DNA of 64,000 nucleotides, taken from positions 972,001 to 1,036,000 of the forward strand of contig NZ_JAJNAY010000001.1 of the NCBI RefSeq assembly GCF_021010565.1, read 5' to 3'. This DNA is from Chryseobacterium turcicum (lineage in GTDB: Bacteria; Bacteroidota; Bacteroidia; Flavobacteriales; Weeksellaceae). Under the pieces are notes generated by a model. The model was given only the letters and a program-made list of their open reading frames with translations, had not been told where the DNA came from and made no database searches. The position numbers and the translations under genes are program-made. Positions 8,701-17,060 of the stretch are shown piece after piece; the first letter of the stretch is position 1, and each line of letters starts with the position of its first letter.

Positions 8701-9771
8701 TTAAAATTGATTACTATTTCGGGTTCTGTTGATTAAAAATAAATCAGCTAAAACAAATGCGGCTAAGCTTTCCACCACAGGAACTGCTCTTGGAACAACA
8801 CAAGGATCGTGTCTGCCTTTTCCTTCTACAGTAACTGCATTTCCATCTTTGTCAACACTGTTTTGTGGTCTTAAAATGGTTGCTACCGGTTTGAAAGCTA
8901 CTCGGAAATAAATATCCATTCCATTAGATATTCCACCCTGAATTCCACCGGAAAGGTTTGATTTTGTAGAAAAGTCGGTATTAAATTCATCATTATGTTC
9001 GCTTCCTGTCATTTTTGCACCACAAAATCCGCTTCCATATTCAAAACCTTTGCATGCGTTGATGTTGAGCATTGCTTTTGCCAATTCAGCCTGAAGTTTA
9101 GAAAAAACGGGTTCACCAATTCCTACAGGAACGTTTTTGATGACACAGGTAATGGTTCCGCCAATTGTATTGCCTTCTTTTTTGATTTCTTTAATTTTTG
9201 AAATCATTTTTTCGGCAGTTTCAGTATCGGGACAACGTACTTCATTGCTTTCGGTTTTAGAAAAATCTAAATCCTGATAAGGTTTTACACAGAAAATTTC
9301 GCCCACAGAAGAAACGTAAGCGTTGATTTCAATATCCTTTAAAAATTGTTTTGCTAAAGCTCCGGCAACGACCCAATTGATGGTTTCTCTCGCAGAAGAT
9401 TTTCCGCCGCCACGATAATCTCTGATCCCAAATTTTTGATCATACGTGAAATCCGCATGACTAGGGCGATAAGAATGGGCAATGTGATCATAGTCTTTCG
9501 ATTTTTGATTTTCATTTTCAATCATAAAGCCGATAGGAGTTCCGGTGGTTTTTCCTTCGAAAATTCCGGAAAGAAACTGTACGGTATCGCTTTCTTTTCG
9601 TTGGGTAACGATTGCTGATTGGCCGGGTTTTCTACGATTCAACTCATATTGAATTTTTTCAAAATCGACTTCCAGACCTGCCGGGAAATTATTGATGATT
9701 CCGCCATAAGCTGCGCCGTGACTCTCGCCAAACGTGGTTAGGCTGAGAAGATTACCTAAAGTATTGAACAT
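8701..9771 (-). CDS. aroC: Chorismate synthase
   Basis: 356 residues, the full family length. Signatures include TTFGESHG (12-19), the NRRKPGQS motif near residue 46, [15 protein letters not shown], and [11 protein letters not shown] in the FMN/EPSP site. The C-terminal part has [16 protein letters not shown]. The enzyme converts EPSP to chorismate using reduced FMN, the last step of the shikimate pathway. A perfect -7 box (TAATTTTG, 9776-9783) ends four bases before the ATG, so the mRNA may be leaderless. Two thioredoxin-like genes follow closely in the same direction. Confidence 0.97.
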   Translation of the reverse strand: MFNTLGNLLSLTTFGESHGAAYGGIINNFPAGLEVDFEKIQYELNRRKPGQSAIVTQRKESDTVQFLSGIFEGKTTGTPIGFMIENENQKSKDYDHIAHSYRPSHADFTYDQKFGIRDYRGGGKSSARETINWVVAGALAKQFLKDIEINAYVSSVGEIFCVKPYQDLDFSKTESNEVRCPDTETAEKMISKIKEIKKEGNTIGGTITCVIKNVPVGIGEPVFSKLQAELAKAMLNINACKGFEYGSGFCGAKMTGSEHNDEFNTDFSTKSNLSGGIQGGISNGMDIYFRVAFKPVATILRPQNSVDKDGNAVTVEGKGRHDPCVVPRAVPVVESLAAFVLADLFLINRTRNSNQF

Positions 9772-9775
9772 AGTA

Positions 9776-9783
9776 CAAAATTA
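9776..9783 (-). promoter_or_regulatory. -7 promoter element of aroC (TAATTTTG)
   Basis: A perfect box on the minus strand with only four bases between it and the aroC ATG, so transcription should start at or next to the start codon. Confidence 0.7.
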
Positions 9784-9822
9784 CCGTTTTTTATTCAGAT
9801 AATAAAGTCTTTGGCAATCGGT

Positions 9823-11457
9823 TTATTGATAACTCTTTTTGATTAATTCTATTGTTTTGTCGAGTTCCTTTTTTTCTTCAGCATTAAGGTTTTTCCAGAT
9901 AAATCCTTTTTTTAAATTGTTTTTATCAATAGGTTTTGGAAATATTTTTTCTTTTTGATAATCAAAAACATAATTTACTGAGATTGCAGGAACTGGCGTA
10001 TCAAAATTGAAAGGGTATTTTTTTGAAACATTAAACTTTAAATCTCCAACTTTATAAGAATTGTATTGATTATATTCGTAATGAGATGGCTTTATAATCT
10101 GTTTTTTTTCAAATGGTGTCATAAATCTTCCCACCTGAAAACTTGGAATAAACTTTTGAATAAGATTGGGAAAAGAGAAAATTCCCACAACAGTAAATAT
10201 CAAAAATGAGGAAATTAAAACTGTATATTTTTTATTTAAATATTTAAAAAATACAACAAAGAATATCACAAAAAATACATCAATGAAAAATCGGTATTGT
10301 GCTGAAAAAAGTAGAACTGAAGCGCTTTTTATCAATATTGAAATACAAATCAGACTAATGATTTTGTTTTTTTTAACAATAGAGAATATAATGAAACTTA
10401 TTAAGCTGAAAATAAAAAAAATATTGATAATTGACTTTAATCCTTTTAATGAAAGCCAATTCTTAATATAATCAAGCCAAGAGAATTTTAAAATTTCTGC
10501 GTAAGAATATTGTTCATCATAAGTTTTTACGATGGCAAATTTTGAAGATGCTTTTAACAGTTCAGGATTAGATTTCCAAGGAATTCCTAAATCTAAAACT
10601 GCTATTGGGAAAATGGGATAGCCAAATGTCCAGATATTTTTCACAATAAATAAAAGAAAAACAACGGAGCCGAAAATAAGTTTTTTATAGTCAAATTTAA
10701 TAATGAAAATGGAGTAGAGGAGAATGAAAATCGGCAGCCAGATAATGGTTGGTTTGATGGCAAAAGTGAAAACTGAAAAGGCGAATAAAAAAGAAATATT
10801 TTTGTTTCCGGATAGAATTTCGTTTAAAATAAATAGTGAAAAAATAATTACAGGCAAATCCGGGCTTGGGGATTGTGAAAAAATAAGTAAAACGGGAATG
10901 AAAATAAGTTGAATCCAGCTTTTTTTTTCTACAATATAAATTCCGTAAACAATAAGTAAAACGGCATTAAGTTTTAAAAAGGGGTCTGCAAAATTACTAA
11001 ATCCGGCCTGTAGGATGTGCCAAACCGACATTTGTCCCAAAATCAAATCAAGATTAGAGATTCCTTTCACCAAACCATATTCTGTAACCCATTTTATCGT
11101 AGGAACATAATATCCGAAATGGTCTAAAATAAATGGATAAAAAGAGCTGCAAAATAAGATTACCGTTATTAAAACGCCTAAAATTATAGAATCCTTTTTT
11201 GAGAATTTATAAAAATCTAGGTAGAGCTTGTCTTTAAAAAAGTAAAAAATTCCGATTAAAATGATAGGAATTTCAACATATAAATTCAGTGGAGTGAAAA
11301 ATGATAGAACAGTGAAAATTAAACCCGTTGAGAAAATTCCGGCTAAAACTTTTCCTGAAATCCCGGTAAGGCTTTTTCTAAAAATATTTTCCATCAGTTT
11401 TCCCCAACCCATAAAGGTTGTAACTAGAAAAATTGAGGAGAATAAAATTAATAGCAT
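9823..11457 (-). CDS. Polytopic membrane protein, LIC_10190-like
   Basis: 544 residues from the ATG at 11457. The frame is open to 11484, but that extension lies inside the terminator hairpin of the upstream gene, so the shorter start is chosen. I count about 10-12 hydrophobic segments, spread from the N-terminus (MLLILFSSIFLV) to ~450, then a ~100-residue polar C-terminal domain (KKYPFNFDTPVPAISVNY). The layout resembles GT-C type glycosyltransferases or the poorly described LIC_10190 membrane family. No catalytic motif is recognisable. The substrate is unknown. Confidence 0.65.
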   Translation of the reverse strand: MLLILFSSIFLVTTFMGWGKLMENIFRKSLTGISGKVLAGIFSTGLIFTVLSFFTPLNLYVEIPIILIGIFYFFKDKLYLDFYKFSKKDSIILGVLITVILFCSSFYPFILDHFGYYVPTIKWVTEYGLVKGISNLDLILGQMSVWHILQAGFSNFADPFLKLNAVLLIVYGIYIVEKKSWIQLIFIPVLLIFSQSPSPDLPVIIFSLFILNEILSGNKNISFLFAFSVFTFAIKPTIIWLPIFILLYSIFIIKFDYKKLIFGSVVFLLFIVKNIWTFGYPIFPIAVLDLGIPWKSNPELLKASSKFAIVKTYDEQYSYAEILKFSWLDYIKNWLSLKGLKSIINIFFIFSLISFIIFSIVKKNKIISLICISILIKSASVLLFSAQYRFFIDVFFVIFFVVFFKYLNKKYTVLISSFLIFTVVGIFSFPNLIQKFIPSFQVGRFMTPFEKKQIIKPSHYEYNQYNSYKVGDLKFNVSKKYPFNFDTPVPAISVNYVFDYQKEKIFPKPIDKNNLKKGFIWKNLNAEEKKELDKTIELIKKSYQ

Positions 11458-11460
11458 AAA

Positions 11461-11490
11461 AAAAGATTGCCTAAAAATAAGCAATCTTTA
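11461..11490 (-). terminator. Terminator of the glycine-zipper lipoprotein gene
   Basis: GATTGC / GCAATC hairpin followed on the minus strand by seven T, ending three bases before the ATG at 11457. It decides the start codon of the downstream membrane protein. Confidence 0.75.
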
Positions 11491-11510
11491 ATGTTTGTGA
11501 AAATATTTAA

Positions 11511-12047
11511 TTATTTAGGTTGTACTCGACCACTTTTTCTGTCTTGTGACCTACCTAATGTATATCCTGTTGCTCCACCGATGATACCACCAACTACGGC
11601 ACCACCACCACGGTTTTTCTTATTAACAATAGCTCCCAAAGCCGCGCCACTCACTACACCAATTGCAGTCCCTTTTGCAGCTTCACTTATCCCTTTTTTC
11701 TTAGCGGTTGTTCCTTGAGATGAATAGTTGCTTGCCTGGCTTCCGTTGTTGCTAGAAGAAGACGGTGCGTCTCTGTATATTGTTTTGGTTTCTTTGATTA
11801 CCTGAGGTTTTGCGGCAGCTGCTGTTTTAGCTTTTTCAACTTCCGCTATGCTATCGTTTCTTTTTTGTGTTTCGTAGGCGAATCTTTCTCTTTCAATAGC
11901 CAGTTTTTGCTTTTCTATATCAAGCTGTCTAGCCTGAAATTCTAATTTCTGTTGTTCTAAAGTTTTTTCAGCAACTTTATTATCATCCTTCTTACAGGCC
12001 GTCAATGTAAATATTGAAATCAAACCTGTTAAAACTATATTTTTCAT
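11511..12047 (-). CDS. Lipoprotein with coiled coil and glycine-zipper domain
   Basis: 178 residues. A lipobox LTAC puts the lipidated Cys at residue 18. Residues ~28-75 are a charged coiled coil rich in Glu, Gln and Lys (LDIEKQKLAIERERFAYE). A Ser/Asn/Gln linker follows, then a glycine-zipper domain (KGTAIGVVSGAALGAIV, GGGAVVGGIIGGATGY) of the YMGG/17-kDa antigen type that can insert in or line a membrane. Such proteins are usually in the outer membrane with envelope-stability roles. It has its own terminator. The function is inferred only from the domains. Confidence 0.8.
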   Translation of the reverse strand: MKNIVLTGLISIFTLTACKKDDNKVAEKTLEQQKLEFQARQLDIEKQKLAIERERFAYETQKRNDSIAEVEKAKTAAAAKPQVIKETKTIYRDAPSSSSNNGSQASNYSSQGTTAKKKGISEAAKGTAIGVVSGAALGAIVNKKNRGGGAVVGGIIGGATGYTLGRSQDRKSGRVQPK

Positions 12048-12288
12048 AACTCAAATTTTCTATACGATTAAACTTTTGAAGTCTATATCCTGATAATTTC
12101 AATTATGAAGCCAAGGTTTAGTTAAGGAAGTGTTAAAGTTTTAAAATGCTTTTTGAAAAAGATAGCTCGAAGAAGCCAGTGTTTATCACGTATGGTTGAT
12201 TTTTTTTAATTAAATCTCTAGTTATAGAGAAAATATTTCTTTTTTATTGTCTCTTTTGCATATATTTATAATAACTAAAAATCGACCC

Positions 12289-12459
12289 ATGGAAATATCA
12301 GATTATCTTTCATTGCTTGAGAATTTTATATTATTAGGTTTAGTTTTGCTATTTGTCTTCTTAATTTCTATTTATTTAAGGCAGCAGAGCAGTAAGTCAG
12401 GATTTTGGTATTACAGCCAAGGCTTTCCCCATTATAAAAAGTATTTTTCAAAAAAGTAG
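12289..12459 (+). CDS. Small single-span membrane protein
   Basis: 56 residues from the ATG at 12289 (the open frame reaches 12247, but the extension is not membrane- or coding-like). A polar start (MEISDYLSLLEN) is followed by one hydrophobic helix (FILLGLVLLFVFLISIYL) and a basic, aromatic tail rich in Lys and Tyr. No family is recognised. It stands alone between a lipoprotein gene on the other strand and tRNA-Cys. Coding status is moderately supported by the clean membrane helix and basic tail. Confidence 0.5.
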   Translation: MEISDYLSLLENFILLGLVLLFVFLISIYLRQQSSKSGFWYYSQGFPHYKKYFSKK

Positions 12460-12498
12460 ATTTATTGTTTACTAATGGATAAGTAGTTTTAAGAAAAC

Positions 12499-12535
12499 AA
12501 AAAAGTCCCTAAACTGGTATAGATTAGGGACTTAG
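12499..12535 (-). terminator. Terminator of tRNA-Cys
   Basis: AAGTCCCTAA / TTAGGGACTT is a perfect 10-bp stem with an 11-base loop, followed on the minus strand by six T. It is placed directly after the tRNA. Confidence 0.85.
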
Positions 12536-12536
12536 T

Positions 12537-12610
12537 TGGAGGTGCCTAGCGGATTCGAACCGCTGTAGATGGTGTTGCAGACCACTGCCTAGCCGCTCGG
12601 CCAAAGCACC
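12537..12610 (-). tRNA. tRNA-Cys (GCA)
   Basis: The reverse strand folds as a cloverleaf. The acceptor arm is GGTGCTT/AGGCACC, the D-arm starts GCCGAGC, the anticodon loop is CTGCAAC with anticodon GCA, and the T-arm is GCGGTTCGAATCCGC. The discriminator base is T and CCA is encoded. It has its own promoter and terminator. Confidence 0.97.
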
Positions 12611-12624
12611 GTTTTTAGGTGCTG

Positions 12625-12654
12625 CAAATATAGGGAAATAATAATATTCTCCAA
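12625..12654 (-). promoter_or_regulatory. Promoter of tRNA-Cys (-33 TTG, -7 TATATTTG)
   Basis: On the minus strand, TTG (12652-12654) and TATATTTG (12625-12632) are separated by 19 bases, a full match to the flavobacterial consensus. The tRNA starts 14 bases downstream. Confidence 0.8.
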
Positions 12655-12659
12655 ATTTT

Positions 12660-13169
12660 TTATGCAATTTCTTTTACACCAATTGCGTCAATTTCGTTCT
12701 TAGCCTGTTTTTCAGCCTCATAATTTTTGATATTGATTACTCTAGTGTCGCTCCAGTTGTCATGCCATCCATTTTCTCCTAAAAATGATAAAGCATCAAA
12801 AGGAACCAATCGTGTAATATTTCTAATAAAATAATCTCCTAAAGTAGGTTCCTTGCCATCTGTCATTATCACTTTTGTTCCGGTAATGTATTTCCCGAGA
12901 CTTCTTCCTTTAGTAAAGTATTCAATTAGAAATATATAAAAGAAAAATATAATACTTGTGATAATAATATCGGCAACTCTTCCCAATTCAGCTAATTGGT
13001 CAAAGAATTTAGTGAAATAATATATTCCAAAAATTCCGTCAAGAATACCGCCGGCAAGACCTAATGCGAAAAAAATTAAGTTAAATGCAATTCTATCAAC
13101 AAGAATATTAACGAACCTCATTCCCTTGGTTGCTCTGTGTCTATCAATAATTTGTAAATATTTTCTCAT
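12660..13169 (-). CDS. RDD family membrane protein
   Basis: 169 residues. The RDD signature is present: FVNILVDRIAFNLIFFALGL (Arg-x-x-Asp at the first helix), two further membrane helices (about 65-95), then EYFTKGRSLGKYITGTKVI with the conserved GRSLGK, followed by RNITRLVPFDALSFL. RDD proteins have been proposed as small transporters or membrane accessory proteins, but most have no defined function. It lies 17 bases downstream of the DUF4403 gene and is likely co-transcribed with it. Confidence 0.88.
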   Translation of the reverse strand: MRKYLQIIDRHRATKGMRFVNILVDRIAFNLIFFALGLAGGILDGIFGIYYFTKFFDQLAELGRVADIIITSIIFFFYIFLIEYFTKGRSLGKYITGTKVIMTDGKEPTLGDYFIRNITRLVPFDALSFLGENGWHDNWSDTRVINIKNYEAEKQAKNEIDAIGVKEIA

Positions 13170-13186
13170 GATTATATGTTTTTAGT

Positions 13187-14548
13187 TTAAAAGCCTTTTA
13201 AAGTAAATCTTAAAGTGGCATTGATATCAATTACAGCTGTAATGCCATACTCGTTTAAAAGAATTTGATGGGGTTTTAGTTTAAAAACTTTCCCGGTCAT
13301 TTTCAGTCCTTTGTAATATTCTTTATTAAACGCTTCTTCAATGCTTTTTTTTGACGATGCTTCAAGCTCGTTTGTAGGAATTCCGTATTCGTTTTCAATC
13401 ATCTTTACAATTTTACCTTTAAAAAGAGAAGTTGCCAATTTTTGAAGAAGGTTTGAGGTTTTTAATTTAAACTTGGTATCCGACAGCACAATTTTTTGTT
13501 TTGTTTCATCATAAATAGGAATACCTGAAATAAAAGCCGTTCCATTTACGTAACCTTCCGTTTCAGCTTCAATCATAATACGGTTTGCCTCGCCATATAC
13601 TTTTATATCCGTAATTTTTACTTTAGAGTCTCTGATATCAAATTCCTTATTTAAAAAGCTTTTCTTGGCGATATTGGTCGCTTCAGAAAATGGAATATTT
13701 GCAGTGGTCTGCAATAGAAACTGGTCTGCTAATAGAGGAATAAAATTAAAATTCATCACTGCTTTTGCAGGTTGTGAGGCCTCTGGTTTTGTTCCGGTGT
13801 AGGTTTCAGAAAAAATATCAATTCCAATATTGGTGTCAATCTGATTTCCATAAAATTTCAGCGGAGTAATATTAACGTTGATGGGAGTTATTTTCAACCA
13901 TGTATTATATTCTTCAGAGATGTTGAAAGGTTGCGAAAAAGCATTCCACGCCAAAACAGCGTATTGCTGAAAGTTGAGCTGTGTAGCCATTTGCTGGTCA
14001 ATGGTTTTACAGAAGTTATACTGTTGCTCTTTAAGGCTTTTTTCGACGAGTGAAGTGATAGGAATTTTAATTTTTCCGTAATCTAAAACTGGTTTTTTGA
14101 CCCATTTAAAACCCATGGGTTGTGTAAAAGTGCTTACCGTCCAGTTATTTTTAAAACTTAAAGCTGTTTTAAAATACATCACCGTTTCAAAAGTCGTTTC
14201 CTGATAGGTGTAAACTCCCAAAGTACCAATGCCTTTTTCTGCCCATATTTTTAATGGAACTTCAATCACAATATTTTGATTGGCATCTCCAACCAGTCGT
14301 ATTGGTCGGGTTTTCCAAACTTTTACTTTAAATTGGTCATTGTCGTTATCGGTGTAAGAATCATCCTGAAAAATCATATCCTTTACCGAAGCATTAATCA
14401 TATTGCTAATCTCCGATAATGGAATGGTTACCGGCATTGTAATGCTCGATTTTATTTTAGGAAAATTGTAAATAGCATCGCCAGAAGTATTGTTTTGTCC
14501 AAAAATACCGATAGCAAGCAATAGAAATATTAGGTTGAATGTCTTCAC
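13187..14548 (-). CDS. DUF4403 family secreted protein
   Basis: 453 residues with a signal peptide (1-17, ending IFGQ). The rest is a beta-rich protein with repeated pairs of similar halves (ITMPVTIPLSEISNMINAS near the start and PLLADQFLLQTTANIPFSEATNIAKKS in the second half). This resembles the lipid-binding SMP/BPI-like fold predicted for DUF4403. Such proteins are periplasmic or outer-membrane associated in Bacteroidota. A lipid-transfer role is suggested by the fold resemblance only. The RDD gene follows in the same direction. Confidence 0.78.
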   Translation of the reverse strand: MKTFNLIFLLLAIGIFGQNNTSGDAIYNFPKIKSSITMPVTIPLSEISNMINASVKDMIFQDDSYTDNDNDQFKVKVWKTRPIRLVGDANQNIVIEVPLKIWAEKGIGTLGVYTYQETTFETVMYFKTALSFKNNWTVSTFTQPMGFKWVKKPVLDYGKIKIPITSLVEKSLKEQQYNFCKTIDQQMATQLNFQQYAVLAWNAFSQPFNISEEYNTWLKITPINVNITPLKFYGNQIDTNIGIDIFSETYTGTKPEASQPAKAVMNFNFIPLLADQFLLQTTANIPFSEATNIAKKSFLNKEFDIRDSKVKITDIKVYGEANRIMIEAETEGYVNGTAFISGIPIYDETKQKIVLSDTKFKLKTSNLLQKLATSLFKGKIVKMIENEYGIPTNELEASSKKSIEEAFNKEYYKGLKMTGKVFKLKPHQILLNEYGITAVIDINATLRFTLKGF

Positions 14549-14573
14549 TGTGTTTTGATTTTAAAACTGAAAA

Positions 14574-14957
14574 TTACTCATTTTCTGTAATTCCGCCTAA
14601 TAAAAAGCTTTTTTCAAGCTCTACACTTGCACCTTTCATTTCGCCTTTCATTGGGGGACTGGTTTTGGTAATTCTTAATTTGATGTATGAAATTTGATTA
14701 AATTTTTCGTTTATTTTAGTGATAATTCTTCCTGCAACATGCTCCAGCAATTTAGACTGAATTTTCATTTCTTCATGAATGATTTCATTAATATCAGCAT
14801 AGCTTATGGTGTCATTTAAATCATCAGAAACTGCAGCGCCCCACAAATCAGTATGAATTTCTGCATTTAAAATATAATAGGTTCCGATAATATTTTCTTC
14901 AGGAAGAACGCCGTGGTAAGCGTAGATTTTTACATCTTCTAAAAAGATTTTACTCAT
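14574..14957 (-). CDS. folB: Dihydroneopterin aldolase
   Basis: 127 residues from the ATG at 14957. The open frame runs to 14978 but would overlap the -7 box at 14976-14983. Family features are VKIYAYHGVLPEE (Tyr and His of the pterin site), DTISYADINEII, the conserved LLEHVAGRI with its catalytic Glu, and the C-terminal VRITKTSPP-like KLRITKTSPPMKGEM with the active-site Lys. It cleaves dihydroneopterin to 6-hydroxymethyl-dihydropterin in folate synthesis. The next enzyme, folK, lies at 46.0 kb, not adjacent. Confidence 0.92.
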   Translation of the reverse strand: MSKIFLEDVKIYAYHGVLPEENIIGTYYILNAEIHTDLWGAAVSDDLNDTISYADINEIIHEEMKIQSKLLEHVAGRIITKINEKFNQISYIKLRITKTSPPMKGEMKGASVELEKSFLLGGITENE

Positions 14958-14975
14958 GATTTTTTTATATATAAG

Positions 14976-15004
14976 CAAAAGTATTATATTTAATAACTAA
15001 ACAA
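14976..15004 (-). promoter_or_regulatory. Promoter of folB (-33 TTG, -7 TACTTTTG)
   Basis: On the minus strand, TTG (15002-15004) and TACTTTTG (14976-14983) are 18 bases apart. It supports the folB start at 14957. Confidence 0.7.
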
Positions 15005-15015
15005 ATCAAATAAAT

Positions 15016-15216
15016 ATGAAAAATCTTAAAAAATTAGCTCGAGTAGAGCTGAAGTCTATTAATGGTGGCGCAGTTTGTAATGAAAATTGTCCTTCCGGAC
15101 CATACGGGCCCGGTCCTGATTTTCCACGTTCATGTGAAGCGTTTAATGCTTTGCCAAAATGTTGCCAATCTAAAGTTTTAGTACACATGGATTGTGTAGA
15201 TGGTGGACTTTCATAA
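15016..15216 (+). CDS. GG-leader, Cys-rich small peptide (bacteriocin-like precursor)
   Basis: 66 residues. The first 19 form a double-glycine leader: MKNLKKLARVELKSINGG, with amphipathic Leu/Ile spacing and cleavage expected after Gly-Gly. The 48-residue core has six Cys, including a vicinal pair, plus a Pro/Gly-rich segment (PSGPYGPGPDFPRS). This leader is typical of the many small bacteriocin-like peptides annotated in Chryseobacterium and of C39-peptidase substrates. No transporter or modification enzyme lies nearby. An imperfect -7 box (TATATTTA, 14985-14992) precedes it and a strong terminator follows. The activity is unknown. Confidence 0.75.
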   Translation: MKNLKKLARVELKSINGGAVCNENCPSGPYGPGPDFPRSCEAFNALPKCCQSKVLVHMDCVDGGLS

Positions 15217-15243
15217 ATGGTAAAGTCACCTTAGCAAAAAAAT

Positions 15244-15280
15244 AAACGAGCTGCCTCATTTTTGAGACAGCTCGTTTTTA
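15244..15280 (+). terminator. Bidirectional terminator between the small peptide gene and nadA
   Basis: AACGAGCTG..CTCA pairs with TGAG..CAGCTCGTT around a short T loop, with T runs on the + strand and A-rich flank on the other side. It serves both convergent genes. Confidence 0.88.
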
Positions 15281-16300
15281 TTATTTAATGCTTTTCGAAA
15301 GGTCGAGCATTGCTTCAATAGGCTTTAGTGCTCTCAATCGAAGTTCTTCTTCAATTAAAATTTCAGGAAGTTCATATTTCATACACAAATACAATTTTTC
15401 CATTGTATTTCGTTTCATATAAAAACATTCTGAACAGTTACAGCTTTCGTCAAAAACCAAAGCTGGAATTAATTCTTTGTGTGGCGCACGTTTTCTCATT
15501 TCGTGAAGAATTCCTTCTTCAGTAGCAATGATAAATTTTTGGCAATCGTCTTTTTCAACAAAATTTAAAAGAGCAGAAGTTGAACCGATGAAGTGAGCCA
15601 GTTTTAAAACTGATTCTTCACTTTCTGGGTGCGCAATCATTTTTGAATCTGGATTATCTGCCAATTGTTTTGCAATTCTTTCCATTGAGAAAGCCTCGTG
15701 TACAATGCAGCTTCCATCCCAAAGAATCATGTCACGACCGGTTTTTTTAGATAAATATCTACCTAAGTTTTTATCCGGTGCGAAAATAATTGGTCTGTCA
15801 GTCGGTAAAGCTTCAATTACGGTTTCAGCATTTGAGCTGGTTACGATAATATCACTTTCGGCCTTTGTTTCTGCGTTACAGTTGATGTAAGTTGCAATCA
15901 AAGCATTTGGATGCTGCTCACGCATTTTTCTCAAACCTTCACCTGAACATCCGTCTGCTAAAGAACATCCCGCCATAGTATCTGGAAGTACAACTTTTTT
16001 CGTTGGGTTCAGAATTTTTGCAGCTTCTGCCATGAAATGCACCCCGCAGAATACAATCATATCTGCATCTGTGTCTTTTGCCTGTCTTGCCAATTGAAGA
16101 GAATCTCCCAAGAAATCAGCAATGTCCTGAATTTCTCCCGGTTGATAATAATGCGCCAGAATAACGGCATTTTTTTCTTCTTTCAGCTGGAGAATCGCTT
16201 TTATCAGGTCTTCTCCTTGAGGAATGTCAATATCTTTTAAATCTAAAAATCCTTTTACGGGAAGTGTAGACTTAGCTTTTTCTAATGTTTCAGTGCTCAT
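15281..16300 (-). CDS. nadA: Quinolinate synthase
   Basis: 339 residues. Motifs are AHYYQPGEIQDIADFLGDSL, FCGVHFMAEAAKIL (Cys85), WDGSCIVHEAFS (Cys197) and the CNCSECFYM cluster (286-291). These supply the three Cys that hold the [4Fe-4S] cluster binding the substrate. The enzyme condenses iminoaspartate with dihydroxyacetone phosphate to quinolinate for NAD synthesis. No nadB or nadC lies within the window, so the pathway genes are split. All catalytic regions look intact. Confidence 0.97.
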   Translation of the reverse strand: MSTETLEKAKSTLPVKGFLDLKDIDIPQGEDLIKAILQLKEEKNAVILAHYYQPGEIQDIADFLGDSLQLARQAKDTDADMIVFCGVHFMAEAAKILNPTKKVVLPDTMAGCSLADGCSGEGLRKMREQHPNALIATYINCNAETKAESDIIVTSSNAETVIEALPTDRPIIFAPDKNLGRYLSKKTGRDMILWDGSCIVHEAFSMERIAKQLADNPDSKMIAHPESEESVLKLAHFIGSTSALLNFVEKDDCQKFIIATEEGILHEMRKRAPHKELIPALVFDESCNCSECFYMKRNTMEKLYLCMKYELPEILIEEELRLRALKPIEAMLDLSKSIK

Positions 16301-16320
16301 TTCAGCCTCAAATTTTTCTT

Positions 16321-16420
16321 TTATAGAAGTTAGTTTTTAGAGATTAGAAGTTAGTTTTAAACCAAATTGAAGGGTGCTTTTTACTAACTTCTAATCTCTA
16401 ACTTCTAGTTTCTTCTATAA
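16321..16420. repeat. Inverted repeat between nadA and gmk, built from AGAAGTTAG units
   Basis: Arms at 16321-16354 and 16384-16420 pair well: TTATAGAAG with CTTCTATAA on the outside, AGAGATTAGAAGTTAG with CTAACTTCTAATCTCT inside. The right arm runs into the last codons of gmk. Similar low-complexity inverted repeats occur at 32.35 kb and, in degenerate form, at 16.98-17.06 kb. Confidence 0.75.
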
Positions 16421-16970
16421 AACTTTTTATTAAACTTTCTATTTCTATTTTTGCTTCACTCAAATCGCTGTTAATCACGATTTTGTCAAATTCTATGGCG
16501 TAGGTAAGCTCTTCTTCAGCTTTTTCTACGCGGGTTTTTATGGTTTCGGCATCATCGGTGTTTCTTGAAATCAATCTTCGTTCCAATTCGGCAATCGAAG
16601 GTGGTTCTATGAAAATAGATAATGCTTTTTCTCCAAAATATTTTTTTAATGAAATTCCGCCTTTTACGTCTACATCAAAAATAACAACTTTCCCCTGACT
16701 CCAGATTTTTTCTACTTCAGATTTTAAGGTTCCGTAATATTTGTCGGTGTAAACCTCTTCAAATTCTACAAAAGCATCATCAGAAATTTTCTGTCTGAAT
16801 TCTTCAGGCGAAATAAAGTGATAATCAATAGCATGAATTTCACTTCCTCTCGGTTGCCTCGTTGTACAAGATATAGAGAATTCCAGCTCCGGAATTGCTT
16901 CCAGAGAATGTTTTACTAATGTCGTTTTTCCGCTTCCCGATGGCGCTGAAAATATGATAACTTTATCCAT
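16398..16970 (-). CDS. gmk: Guanylate kinase
   Basis: 190 residues. The P-loop is SAPSGSGKTTLVKH (8-21). The GMP-binding region has SCTTRQPRGSE and YHFIS, and VIFDVDVKGG is the Walker B-like strand. It phosphorylates GMP to GDP with ATP. The last residues before the stop (ETRS) lie inside an intergenic-type inverted repeat, so the C-terminus seems to have been rewritten by the repeat. The catalytic core is unaffected. yicC lies 90 bases upstream and is possibly co-transcribed, as is common in bacteria. Confidence 0.96.
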   Translation of the reverse strand: MDKVIIFSAPSGSGKTTLVKHSLEAIPELEFSISCTTRQPRGSEIHAIDYHFISPEEFRQKISDDAFVEFEEVYTDKYYGTLKSEVEKIWSQGKVVIFDVDVKGGISLKKYFGEKALSIFIEPPSIAELERRLISRNTDDAETIKTRVEKAEEELTYAIEFDKIVINSDLSEAKIEIESLIKSFIEETRS

Positions 16971-17060
16971 TGTTTGGTTTCGGGTTTCGAGTTCTGAGTT
17001 TCGGGTTTTCAGATTCTGCCTTTAAATCTCGAATCTAAACCTGTATCACGAATCTCGTAA

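Noticed and set aside
12247..12288. Longer start for the small membrane protein (extra 14 residues)
   Set aside because: The extension is not family- or membrane-like and the ATG at 12289 gives a compact protein with a single helix.
15006..15188. Minus-strand frame of 60 residues opposite the GG-leader peptide
   Set aside because: The plus-strand frame has a diagnostic leader and terminator; the antisense frame has no features.
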